Below, one piece after another: positions 30,613-39,759 of a DNA stretch of 49,077 nt. Under the pieces are notes generated by a model. That model saw only the letters and a program-made list of their open reading frames with translations. It did not search any database and was not told the DNA's origin. Position 1 is the first letter of the stretch. Each line of letters starts with the position of its first letter. This stretch comes from Desulfuromonas sp. TF. GTDB lineage: Bacteria; Desulfobacterota; Desulfuromonadia; Desulfuromonadales; ATBO01. The position numbers and the translations under genes are program-made. The DNA is taken from contig NZ_KI421418.1 in NCBI RefSeq assembly GCF_000472285.1, positions 299,531 to 348,607 of the forward strand, written 5' to 3'.

Positions 30613-31791
30613 ATGCCAAGCCCTGATCCGACATCTTGTCCGGTATGCCGCTCCCGGCGGGTTTTTGAAGTTATCAGGATCGACCGGGTTCCGGTCTGCT
30701 GTAACGTGCTCTGGAAGACCCGGGAGGAGGCGCTGCGGGCGCCGAAGGGAGATATCCATCTCCACTTCTGCCAGGAATGCGGTCACCTGTTCAATTCGGC
30801 TTTCGACCCCGCCCTGATGGAGTACGACAGCGGTTATGAGAATTCCCTCCATTTCTCCCCACGATTTCAACACTATGCCGAAGCTCTTGCCGCCGATCTG
30901 GTAGAAAGGCATTCCCTGAAGGGGAAGAACATCGTGGAGATTGCCTGCGGCAAAGGGGACTTTCTCCATCTATTGTGCAGGCTTGGGGATAATCGAGGAT
31001 TCGGTTTCGACCCGAGCTATGAATTCGACCGGCATGAGCCTGCAGGGGACGTGACGATCTTCCGGGACTACTTCGGGAAAAACGCGTTTCCGTGGACGGC
31101 CGATCTGGTCTGTTGCCGGCAGGCTCTGGAGCACATCCGGTTCCCAACCGACTTTCTTGCCGAAATTCGGAAAGCTATCGGAGAAAAGACCGGAACGGCG
31201 GTTTTTTTCGAAGTGCCCAACTCCCTGTACACCCTCCGGGACCTCGGGATCTGGGACATCATCTACGAGCACTGTTCCTTCTTCTGGGCCGGCTCACTGC
31301 GGCAAAGCTTCGAGCTGGCAGGATTCAAGGTGACTCAGGTTGGGGAGGCCTTCGACGAACAATTCCTTTGCATCGAGGGTTTTCCAGCCAAAGACCAAAC
31401 CCCTTTCCCGGTGCGGTCACCGGATCTCGATGAAGTACGAAAATGGGCCGCGATATTTGAGGGGGCTCACCGGAAAAAAGTCAGTCTCTGGAAAGAGCGC
31501 CTCAACGATATGGCAAAAGCCGGAAAGAGGGCCGTTGTATGGGGCGGAGGGTCCAAGGGGATTGCCTTCCTCAACCTGTTTGAAAACCAGGGAACCATTG
31601 AGTATGTGGTCGATGTAAATCCTCAAAAACAGGGAAAGTTTGTTCCTGGAACGGGGCACGAGATCGTATCTCCGAAAATGCTCATCAAGGACGAACCGGA
31701 GGTGGTTGTTTTGATGAACCCGATCTACCGGGAAGAGGTCTTCGCGATGCTTCGGCAGTTTAGGGTTAGTGCGCAAATCATTGTCGCCTGA
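30613..31791 (+). CDS. Class I SAM methyltransferase, paralogue 2
   Basis: A 392-residue paralogue of the protein encoded just upstream. N-terminal Cys pairs are CPVCRSRR and CQECGH. The SAM motif is IVEIACGKGDFLHLL, with CCRQALEHIRFP after it. The C-terminal domain reads RAVVWGGGSKGIAFLNLFE and VVDVNPQKQGKFVPGTG. The ATG at 30613 follows AGAGAGGATGATCCG. The two copies are well diverged, so the duplication is old; keeping both suggests different positions or substrates on the glycan. Confidence 0.83.
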   Translation: MPSPDPTSCPVCRSRRVFEVIRIDRVPVCCNVLWKTREEALRAPKGDIHLHFCQECGHLFNSAFDPALMEYDSGYENSLHFSPRFQHYAEALAADLVERHSLKGKNIVEIACGKGDFLHLLCRLGDNRGFGFDPSYEFDRHEPAGDVTIFRDYFGKNAFPWTADLVCCRQALEHIRFPTDFLAEIRKAIGEKTGTAVFFEVPNSLYTLRDLGIWDIIYEHCSFFWAGSLRQSFELAGFKVTQVGEAFDEQFLCIEGFPAKDQTPFPVRSPDLDEVRKWAAIFEGAHRKKVSLWKERLNDMAKAGKRAVVWGGGSKGIAFLNLFENQGTIEYVVDVNPQKQGKFVPGTGHEIVSPKMLIKDEPEVVVLMNPIYREEVFAMLRQFRVSAQIIVA

Positions 31792-31852
31792 GAAAGCTTC
31801 TGAGGCAGAGGTTGGCGTACAGCACAGGCAGTTTTCTTGAAGGAGGCGCAAG

Positions 31853-34800
31853 GTGAGTGAAAGTTACGGATCAAGGTTTCGAAATCTGCCGGAATTATTA
31901 TCCTTGTTCATCATCGTTATAGCGATGGGTGTTTTCCCTGTTCCGTCTTTCGCTTTGACATCTGATGATTTCAATCACCCCAATCTCGATATCGGTCTCT
32001 GGAATTTCGTCGACCCGCTCGGGGATGCGACCTTGATGGTCGACGGGGCGGGTTCGGGTGACGCTCATTTGCTGATTTCGGTTCCCGCAGGGCAGTCTCA
32101 TGATGTATGGACCGCGGGCAATCTGGCCCCAAGGATGATGCAGGCTACAGAGGACGAGGATTTTTCCGCCGAGGTCAAATTCGGATCGGGGGTCACCATC
32201 CCCTATCAGATGCAGGGGATTCTTGTCGAAGAAGACAGCGGAAATTTTATCCGGTTTGATTTTGTATCCGGCACCTCCGGAAGCAGGCTTTTCGCAGCGG
32301 TTTTTATCAATGGGAAACCCAGCGTCAAGTTGGACAAGATAATTCCAGGGGATCCCCCTCTTTATCTGCGGGTGGAGCGCTCAGGCGACACCTGGTACCC
32401 CTATTATTCTTACGACGGATTCAACTGGCAACTTGGGAAGAGCTTTACCCATCCGATGGTTGTGAACGGTATCGGGATATTTACCGGTAACGCCGGAAGC
32501 AATCCACCTGCCCATACTGCCGTGATCGATTATTTTTTCAATTCGGAAAGCCCTGTTGGCAGCGAAGACGGGGTAACTGATCCAGATACCGTTCCCCCTC
32601 TCCAATATGGCATAGTCGCTGTTCCCCGCGATACGATGTTCCAGCTTGCCTGGAAAACGGACGAATCCGCTCAAGGGATCGTGGAGTATGGAGTTACCGA
32701 CAGTTACGAACTCGGGTCGGTTGTCGATCCTGCCTTTTCTTATTCACACGATCTGATCATTTCGGGGTTAAATCCTGACACCAATTATTATTATAGGATT
32801 ATTTCACGAGATTCATCAGGTAATGAGAGTTATTCTCCAAACTTTATTATCAAAACAGAAAAAGATCCTCATAATTGTAATATTGAAATATGGTATGGCA
32901 AACAACAATCATTTGGAATGCTAGGTTTTCCACAAAGATGGGTCAACATATTGGGTAATGTCAATGGCTGTACAGATAATATAGATCTTGGGTATAGCCT
33001 TAATGATGGTCCGTTATATCCTCTATCCATGGGTCCTGATAGTTACAGACTAGCTTCACCAGGAGACTTCAATGTCGAAATAGCAATCGAAGACCTTTTG
33101 ACCGGTGATAATCAGCTCATGATTGAGGCAATCGAGGAGTTCGGATATTCATTTTCTGAAACCATCTCAATTTATCGGCATCATGGCAATATCTGGCCTC
33201 AGGTCTACGCCATTGATTGGAGTTCAACGGGCAATATCCAGGATGTCGCTCAAGTTGTGGATGGCTTGTGGGCGTTGAAAGAGAGCAGCATCCATCCAGT
33301 GGTGCTCGATTATGACCGGCTGGTGGCGATCGGCGATATGACGTGGCGGGATTACGAAGTCACCGTCCCTGTCACCATCCATGGGATCGATCCTTCCGGT
33401 TACAGTGCGCCGAGTTATGGGCCTGGAGTCGGTATCCTGATGCGATGGAATGGTCACTATGATTGGGGCGGGTGGCAGCCGAACATCGGCTGGTGGCCCA
33501 TGGGTGCTCTGGGTTGGTATCGCTGGCAAGGAGAGCGCTTGCAAATCATTGGCAGCAAGGGCGGTTTAATCGCCGAGGATACCAGCGGAAAGAAACTGAA
33601 TTTCGAAGTCCGATACCTCTTTAAAATGAGGGTTGAATCATTGCCGGAGGGGGGCTCGCGGTACAGTTTGAAAGTCTGGCCGGAGGGGGAGGTGGAACCC
33701 CCGGGTTGGGATCTCATGCCCATAAACAACAGTCCAGCTGATCCCGGCAGGGGCTCTTTTCTGCTGGTAGCCCATCATGTAGACGCAAGTTTCGGCAATC
33801 TTTCCGTGACTCCGTTATTGCCGATGAATGATGGAACCCCTCCGGAGATTAGCAATGTAAAAAGCGTCTCGGGCACCACCCAGGCGACCATCAACTGGAG
33901 CACGGACGAGCCGGCAACTTCCTGGGTGAGCTACGGGCCGACTGCGGGATACGAAGAAGGCGACGCGGGCAACGATGTTCTGACGACGCTGCACGCGGTC
34001 ACCCTGAGCGGGCTGACCCCCGGCGCCGAGTATCACTACCGGGTCCGCTCCGTCGACGCAGCGGGCAACGCCGCAACCTCCGGGGATCTGGTCTTCACCA
34101 CCGCCGTTGAGGGGGGGGGCGGAGGCTCGGCTATCGTCTCGGACGATTTCAGCGCTTCGACCCTGGACACAGGGGTATGGACCCTGGTGGATCCGGTGGG
34201 GGATGCCGGCCTGGCGATGACCGGCGCCCAGGCGTCCCTGTCGGTACCGTCCGGCGTCTCGCACGATCTCTGGACGAGCGGCAATTTTGCGCCTCGACTC
34301 ATGCAGGCAGCCGTCGATACGGATTTCGAGGTAGAGGTGAAATTCGAATCGGCCGTGTCATCGAAGTACCAGATGCAGGGGATTATTGTCGAGACCGACA
34401 GCGATCACTATCTTCGGTTTTGCCATTACTCGGACGGCAGCGCTACCCGGATCTTCGCGGCGAGTCTCTGGGGAGGGGCGGCCACCGTACACAAGAGCAT
34501 GGTCATCCCCGGCGGCGCTCCGCTGTATATGCGGGTGAAACGCAGTGGTGACCAGTGGACGCAGTCCTACTCCCGGGATGGGATGAACTGGTCGAATGGA
34601 GCCGCTTTTGCGCGTGCCATGGCCGTCACGGGTGTGGGCGTCTATGCGGGTAATGCCGGCGGCAGCGCTCCGGCCCATACCGCGGTGATCGACTATTTCT
34701 TCAATACCGCCTCTCCCATCGTCCCTGAAGATCCAAATGGCGCCGTCCTTCTGATCATCGACATCACCGGAGGCGGCAGCGTGCAGAGAAATCCCGATCG

Positions 34801-35857
34801 GGCGTCGTACTCTCCAGGCGAAACGGTGGAATTGACCGCGGTGCCAGATCCTGGCTGGAGTTTTGTCGGGTGGGGCGGGGCGGCGTCCGGCAGCCAGAAC
34901 CCTCTTCAGGTGGTCATTTCCGAAAACTTGAATATTACGGCGACATTCGAAGTGGAGGACGATACGACCCCGCCGGCCCTGAGCAACATCTCCTCAGGCG
35001 CTCCGGCAGCCAGCCAGGCGACCATCAGCTGGAGCACGGACGAGCCGGCAACCACCTGGGTGAGTTACGGGCTGACTGCGGGATACGAAGAAGGCGACGC
35101 GGGCAACGATGTTCTGACGACGCTGCACGCGGTCACCCTGAGTGGGCTGACCCCCGACACCGAGTATCACTACCGGGTCCGTTCATTCGACGCTGCCGGC
35201 AACGCCGCAACCTCCGGGGATCTGGTTTTCACCACCGTCATGGAGGGGGGCTCCGGGGGCTCGGTCATTGCCTCGGATGAATTCAGCGCTTCGACCCTGG
35301 ACACGGGGGTTTGGACTCTGGTGGATCCTGTGGGGGATGCCGGCCTGACGATGACCGGCACCCAGGTGTCCCTGTCGGTACCGGCCGGCGTCTCGCACGA
35401 CCTCTGGACGAGCGGCAATCAGGCTCCGCGCCTGCTGCAGGCCGCGCCCGACAGCGACTTCGAGGTCGAGGTGAAATTCGACCGGATGGCGAGCCAGAAA
35501 TACCAGATGCAGGGGATCCTGGTCGAACAGGACGCCGATCACTATCTGCGTTTCGGCAGTTATTTCGACGGAAGCGCTGTTCGCCTGTTCACCGCCAGCC
35601 TGTGGGCAGGGACGGCCCAGGTCCGGGGCAGCAGGGTGATTGGCGGGTCGGCCCCGCTGTATATGCGTGTGAAACGTTCAGGGTCGCAGTGGACGCATTC
35701 CTACTCCTTCGACGGGATCAACTGGCAGAGTCCCCACACGTTCAGTTTTCCGATGACGGTGACGGCTGCCGGGGTGTATGCCGGCAACGCCGGATCCAGT
35801 CCGCCGGCCTTCACGGCACTGATCGATTATTTCAAAAATGTCACGTCCGCGCCATGA
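31853..35857 (+). CDS. Large secreted mosaic protein: DUF1349-like, FN3-like and InlB-type repeat domains
   Basis: A 1334-residue exported protein starting at GTG 31853 after AAGGAGG. A signal-anchor or signal peptide lies at about residues 15-35. Domain order: DUF1349-like concanavalin A-type domain (35-236), FN3-like domain (246-336), an unassigned part (337-440), another beta-sandwich-like part rich in Trp (443-656), FN3-like (662-751), DUF1349-like (760-956), an InlB/bacterial repeat with GGGSVQRNPDRASYSPGETV and WSFVGWGG (962-1036), FN3-like (1039-1130), DUF1349-like (1137-1334). It ends in LIDYFKNVTSAP with no PEP-CTERM tail or anchor, so it is probably released or held by binding. Its place inside the sugar gene region suggests it binds the exopolysaccharide. 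The stretch 32770-33200 is visibly AT-rich and looks imported. No catalytic domain is recognised. Confidence 0.8.
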   Translation: MSESYGSRFRNLPELLSLFIIVIAMGVFPVPSFALTSDDFNHPNLDIGLWNFVDPLGDATLMVDGAGSGDAHLLISVPAGQSHDVWTAGNLAPRMMQATEDEDFSAEVKFGSGVTIPYQMQGILVEEDSGNFIRFDFVSGTSGSRLFAAVFINGKPSVKLDKIIPGDPPLYLRVERSGDTWYPYYSYDGFNWQLGKSFTHPMVVNGIGIFTGNAGSNPPAHTAVIDYFFNSESPVGSEDGVTDPDTVPPLQYGIVAVPRDTMFQLAWKTDESAQGIVEYGVTDSYELGSVVDPAFSYSHDLIISGLNPDTNYYYRIISRDSSGNESYSPNFIIKTEKDPHNCNIEIWYGKQQSFGMLGFPQRWVNILGNVNGCTDNIDLGYSLNDGPLYPLSMGPDSYRLASPGDFNVEIAIEDLLTGDNQLMIEAIEEFGYSFSETISIYRHHGNIWPQVYAIDWSSTGNIQDVAQVVDGLWALKESSIHPVVLDYDRLVAIGDMTWRDYEVTVPVTIHGIDPSGYSAPSYGPGVGILMRWNGHYDWGGWQPNIGWWPMGALGWYRWQGERLQIIGSKGGLIAEDTSGKKLNFEVRYLFKMRVESLPEGGSRYSLKVWPEGEVEPPGWDLMPINNSPADPGRGSFLLVAHHVDASFGNLSVTPLLPMNDGTPPEISNVKSVSGTTQATINWSTDEPATSWVSYGPTAGYEEGDAGNDVLTTLHAVTLSGLTPGAEYHYRVRSVDAAGNAATSGDLVFTTAVEGGGGGSAIVSDDFSASTLDTGVWTLVDPVGDAGLAMTGAQASLSVPSGVSHDLWTSGNFAPRLMQAAVDTDFEVEVKFESAVSSKYQMQGIIVETDSDHYLRFCHYSDGSATRIFAASLWGGAATVHKSMVIPGGAPLYMRVKRSGDQWTQSYSRDGMNWSNGAAFARAMAVTGVGVYAGNAGGSAPAHTAVIDYFFNTASPIVPEDPNGAVLLIIDITGGGSVQRNPDRASYSPGETVELTAVPDPGWSFVGWGGAASGSQNPLQVVISENLNITATFEVEDDTTPPALSNISSGAPAASQATISWSTDEPATTWVSYGLTAGYEEGDAGNDVLTTLHAVTLSGLTPDTEYHYRVRSFDAAGNAATSGDLVFTTVMEGGSGGSVIASDEFSASTLDTGVWTLVDPVGDAGLTMTGTQVSLSVPAGVSHDLWTSGNQAPRLLQAAPDSDFEVEVKFDRMASQKYQMQGILVEQDADHYLRFGSYFDGSAVRLFTASLWAGTAQVRGSRVIGGSAPLYMRVKRSGSQWTHSYSFDGINWQSPHTFSFPMTVTAAGVYAGNAGSSPPAFTALIDYFKNVTSAP
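33881..34716 (+). repeat. Long intragenic direct repeat, unit 1 (second unit 35015-35850)
   Basis: The FN3-like plus DUF1349-like block occurs twice with an offset of 1134 bp. DNA identity is near-complete over 33895-34110 versus 35029-35244 and lower afterwards. This can allow slippage or recombination that removes or adds domains. Confidence 0.8.
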
Positions 35858-35894
35858 CAATGTCGTCCTGCCCGCATTTCGCGAAGAGGGGATT

Positions 35895-36800
35895 ATGCCG
35901 ATAATTACCGTGGGTATGCCGGTTTACAATGGGGAGGAATTCATAAGGGATGCTCTCGACTCCATTCTTTCCCAGACGTTCCCGGATTTCGAGTTGATCA
36001 TTTCTGACAATGCATCTACGGATGGCATGCAGAAAATCTGCCGTGAATATGCTGAATCCGACGCCAGGATTCGTTACGTCAGAAATCCGGAAAACATAGG
36101 TGCAGCCAGGAACTACAACCAGGTCTTCCGAATGGCCCGAGGGAAATATTTTCACTGGGCCGCCCATGACGATGCCTTCAGGCCGGAATACCTTGCAAGA
36201 TGTCTCGAAGTTCTTGAGAAAAACCCTGATCTTGTTCTTTGCTTTACCCAGGAGGTCGGCATTGATGAGCGGGGTAACACTCTGGCTGAACGGCCATACC
36301 GACTGGACACTTCTCTGGCCCTGCCTGAGGACCGATTCCTTGAACTTTTGAAAATGCATCGAGGCTCACCCCCGATCTTTGGTTTGATGCGGGCAGATAT
36401 TCTGCGCCAAACATCGCTGATTGGATCTTATGACGGTTCGGATCAGGTTCTTCTTGCCGAACTGGCTCTTCATGGCCGGTTCCGGCAAATTGGGGAAAAC
36501 CTTTTTCTACATCGGGAACACGCCGGACGATCCGTTCACCGGCACCGCGGCCGTCATTCCGTCACCGTCTGGTTCGATACGGCCAATGCCGGGAAAATCG
36601 TTTTTCCCCGGTGGCGATGGTTCTGGGAATATTTCCGGGTGATTCGGAAATCTCCGATAACTCTGCATCAGCAGTGGCGCTGTGCCCTGCATGTGCTTCG
36701 CTGGGTTCGATTCAGGGATAATGTGGAGAAAATGATAGAAGATATCCGAATAGGCAGCAGAAGTTTCGCAGCGCTTCTCCGTTACAAACTCTGGAGTTGA
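35895..36800 (+). CDS. Family 2 glycosyltransferase
   Basis: A 301-residue inverting glycosyltransferase of the GT-A fold. Opening ITVGMPVYNGEEFIRDALDSILSQTFPDFELIISDNASTDG is classic GT2. The metal-binding site is present as HDDA (near residue 96, in FHWAAHDDAF). The start is ATG 35895 with GAAGAGGGG upstream; the frame is open back to 35838 inside the previous gene. No membrane helix is seen. It adds one sugar to the lipid-linked repeat unit in the cytoplasm; donor and acceptor cannot be told. Confidence 0.87.
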   Translation: MPIITVGMPVYNGEEFIRDALDSILSQTFPDFELIISDNASTDGMQKICREYAESDARIRYVRNPENIGAARNYNQVFRMARGKYFHWAAHDDAFRPEYLARCLEVLEKNPDLVLCFTQEVGIDERGNTLAERPYRLDTSLALPEDRFLELLKMHRGSPPIFGLMRADILRQTSLIGSYDGSDQVLLAELALHGRFRQIGENLFLHREHAGRSVHRHRGRHSVTVWFDTANAGKIVFPRWRWFWEYFRVIRKSPITLHQQWRCALHVLRWVRFRDNVEKMIEDIRIGSRSFAALLRYKLWS

Positions 36801-36891
36801 TCCTCGTCGAAAACAATAAATCTAATAAGTGAAGAGACACAAATGAGCAGTAAGCCGGTCCACGAATGAACAATATTTTAAAAGGATCAAC

Positions 36892-38457
36892 GTGAGTAGA
36901 GCTGCAACCATATTGCGCAACGTTTCCAGTAACTGGGTGGGGTTCGCTGTCAATGCGCTGGTGACCCTGTTGCTGACCCCTTTCGTGCTTCGTGAGCTGG
37001 GAGAGGCGCGTTACGGTGTGTGGATACTGACGTCGAGCGTGATCGGTTACTACGGGTTTCTGGATCTTGGATTCAGGGGTGGGGTGACTCAATATCTTAC
37101 CCGCTATCTGGCTGTTCGTGACCATCGCAGGGCAAACGAGTGCCTCAGCAGTGCAGTCGTGGCTTTTTCCTTGTTCGGCGCCTTTCTGGTTTTTCTCAGC
37201 ATGGGAGCGGCCCACGTTGCGCCTCACGTATTCAATTTTCCCCGGGAACTGGAATCCGAGTCGTTCTGGTGCATCCTGATTGTCGGTTTGAGCAGTGCCA
37301 TTCAATTTACGTTTTTCCCTTTCGCGGCGGTTTTCCCGGCCACGCAACGCTTCGATCTGGCCAATCTCATCGGGATAGGAACACGGCTTTTGACGGCGGG
37401 AGGCATTTTTGTTGCGCTCATAAAAGATTATGGGCTCATCGGAGTCAGTTTGGCGACCTGCGGAGCCAGTTTGGTCGACTATCTTATTCGCTGGCGTGTA
37501 GCGCTCCGGCTCGTCCCCGGTTTGAAAATTTCCTGGCGACTGGCACGGCTGGATCGGTTAAGGGAAATCGCTTCATTCGGTGCCTGGAATTTTCTGATTT
37601 CCGTCAACACCTACGCTTATGAGCACATGCCCGCTATTTTGATTGGCGCATTCATGCCTATCGCAGCCGTGGGTCACTACGCCCTCGCGACAGGTCTCCT
37701 TAGAAGTGTAAATTCAGTACTGTCTCCAGTGGGGCGAGTGCTCTATCCAGCGGCAGTCGAATTACATGCCATGGGGGATAGCGACGGGCTTCAACGCCTT
37801 TATCACAAAGGCTCCCGCCTTTTGATTCTGGTTATGATTCCTGTCGTCCTTACAGCCATGTTCTGGGCAGAAGATTTTTACCGGCTATGGATCGGGGAGA
37901 AATATTTGGGAGGGACCGATTTTCATTCCGTGGCTTTACTTCTGCAGATTTTATTGATCAGTACAATAACTGGACATACCTCTAATATCGCTGCACAGGT
38001 TTTGTCAGGATCCGGGTATATACGCGTTTTATCCATCGTTTTAATGGGTGGTTCCATCATCAACCTGACGATCAGTTTGATCTTGATTCATTATTATGGG
38101 CTTGCAGGGGTGGCCGCATCGACGGCCATTGCCTCAATCATTGTGAATTTTTTTATAATTCCAATGCTGGCGCAAAAGCTTGTGAGTCTTTCCATAAAGG
38201 ATTTCTTCTGCAGCGCTTGCGTGCGACCCGTGGCGGTGGCTGTCTTGTTGGTGGTCCTTATGACGTGTATCCGGCTTGCAGGAAAGCCTTCAAGCTGGTT
38301 CGATCTGATTTTCCAGGGGGTGGGTGCTGTTATGGGGTCAATAGTTGTGGTTCTTGGAGTGGGAGTCACTACCGACGAGCGACACCGCTTTTTAGTACAT
38401 CCCCTGGCACGCCTCAGGGATAAAGTGAGAGCAGGGCTGGAGGCCACAGGATATTGA
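36892..38457 (+). CDS. Oligosaccharide flippase (Wzx-type)
   Basis: A 521-residue integral membrane protein with about 12-14 helices, of the polysaccharide biosynthesis/MATE-like family. Opening: NWVGFAVNALVTLLLTPFVLRELGEARYGVWILTSSVIGYYGFLDLGFRGGVTQYL, typical of Wzx-like flippases. It moves the undecaprenyl-linked repeat unit across the inner membrane. The start is GTG 36892 after AAAGGA. It stands alone between two glycosyltransferase genes, with 91 and 64 bp gaps. With the O-antigen ligase/polymerase-like gene at 45022 it suggests a Wzx/Wzy-type assembly. Confidence 0.88.
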   Translation: MSRAATILRNVSSNWVGFAVNALVTLLLTPFVLRELGEARYGVWILTSSVIGYYGFLDLGFRGGVTQYLTRYLAVRDHRRANECLSSAVVAFSLFGAFLVFLSMGAAHVAPHVFNFPRELESESFWCILIVGLSSAIQFTFFPFAAVFPATQRFDLANLIGIGTRLLTAGGIFVALIKDYGLIGVSLATCGASLVDYLIRWRVALRLVPGLKISWRLARLDRLREIASFGAWNFLISVNTYAYEHMPAILIGAFMPIAAVGHYALATGLLRSVNSVLSPVGRVLYPAAVELHAMGDSDGLQRLYHKGSRLLILVMIPVVLTAMFWAEDFYRLWIGEKYLGGTDFHSVALLLQILLISTITGHTSNIAAQVLSGSGYIRVLSIVLMGGSIINLTISLILIHYYGLAGVAASTAIASIIVNFFIIPMLAQKLVSLSIKDFFCSACVRPVAVAVLLVVLMTCIRLAGKPSSWFDLIFQGVGAVMGSIVVVLGVGVTTDERHRFLVHPLARLRDKVRAGLEATGY

Positions 38458-38521
38458 TACGAGCATCGGAGATGACCCGTGCCATCCATAGTGAATCATG
38501 TAGGTCAAAGGGGATCTTTCC

Positions 38522-39718
38522 ATGTCATATGCACAAACGAGTGATGCAGCTTCCGTGAAGCCGAGTGTCGCGCCCGTCCTGATTGTGACACCTTGGTATA
38601 AGCCTACACTCGGTGGAGTTGCTGAAGTAGCCGATCGCTTACATCGTCTTTTAGCATTGAAAGGGGTTAGAACGCACCTGTTTGTGTGTGACCATACAAA
38701 GTCTCAGAAGTTCATTGAGTCTGTTCCCGGTTGTGAAAAGGCCTGGTATGTAAAGATGCCAAGCTATATCTTTGACAACCCGAGTTTGAAGTCCGCTCTG
38801 GCCTCAATAGTGCGGGGGATATCAGCCCTTCGGCTACTTTCCAGATTTGTTCGTGAAAATGAGATACGGACGATAATCCTTTTGTTCCCCGGGGGGTATG
38901 CCTGGCCGTTTCTTGTTTTGAGGCGATTCTCACCGGTTCGGATCATTGCCTCATATCATGGCAATGACCTCACCAGATATGAATCCTTCTCGCCATTATT
39001 GCGATGGCTTAATCGCAAGATTTTACTGTCTTCCGACGCCATAACCGTCTGTGCCGAGCATTTGGCCGAGCATGCCCGGAAAATAGCGACTCCTCATAAA
39101 TTAGAAATCCAGCTGATAACAAATTGTGTCGACACGGAATTTTTTACACCTTCCGCAGATTATCTTGAGCATCGTGCCAATCCGGTCACCTTGATCCATG
39201 TTTCGAATTTCAATCCGAAAAAAAGGACCAAGGATATTGTTCGAGCTTTCGCAATGGCCTCCATTCCTGCGGAAACCCGCCTTGTTATGGTAGGAACGGG
39301 ACCCGACCATGAAGCCGTCCGCGAGTTGTCGAGATCCCTGGGCGTCGCGGACCGCATTGAGTTCGCAGGCACAAAGAAGGATGTAAGGCCCTTTCTGTGG
39401 AAGGCGGATATTTTTGTTCTGGCTTCCGATGACGAAGGTGCTCCATTGGTTCTTCTGGAGGCGATGGCTTCTTGTCTGCCGTGGATATCGACACCGTGGG
39501 GGGCCGCGGCGATTCTGCCTCCGGGAGAATGTGGTCTTGTGGTGCCGCCCGGGTCCCCTGAAAAATTGGCAACGGCAATGGAAGAATTGGTCAGGGACCA
39601 CGAAAGAAGGCAGGTTATGGGCATGTGCGGTAGAAGTCGTGCCGAGGCGGATTTCAGCGTCAATGCCTACCTCGAAAGACATTGTCAATTGATTCGAACG
39701 GTCGAGGGTGCCGTATAA
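38522..39718 (+). CDS. Family 4 glycosyltransferase
   Basis: A 398-residue retaining glycosyltransferase of the GT-B fold. The N-terminal half has TPWYKPTLGGVAEVADRLHRLL, the usual acceptor-side glycine loop. The C-terminal GT4 domain has LIHVSNFNPKKRTKDIVRAF, VMVGTGPD and the nucleotide-sugar site ASDDEGAPLVLLEAMA (Glu-x7-Glu pattern). The ATG at 38522 has AAAGGGGAT upstream. The FemAB-like start lies 41 bp downstream. Confidence 0.88.
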   Translation: MSYAQTSDAASVKPSVAPVLIVTPWYKPTLGGVAEVADRLHRLLALKGVRTHLFVCDHTKSQKFIESVPGCEKAWYVKMPSYIFDNPSLKSALASIVRGISALRLLSRFVRENEIRTIILLFPGGYAWPFLVLRRFSPVRIIASYHGNDLTRYESFSPLLRWLNRKILLSSDAITVCAEHLAEHARKIATPHKLEIQLITNCVDTEFFTPSADYLEHRANPVTLIHVSNFNPKKRTKDIVRAFAMASIPAETRLVMVGTGPDHEAVRELSRSLGVADRIEFAGTKKDVRPFLWKADIFVLASDDEGAPLVLLEAMASCLPWISTPWGAAAILPPGECGLVVPPGSPEKLATAMEELVRDHERRQVMGMCGRSRAEADFSVNAYLERHCQLIRTVEGAV

Positions 39719-39759
39719 AGAAGGAGCGTCCCTGGACATACGGGAGCGGGATTGTAATC

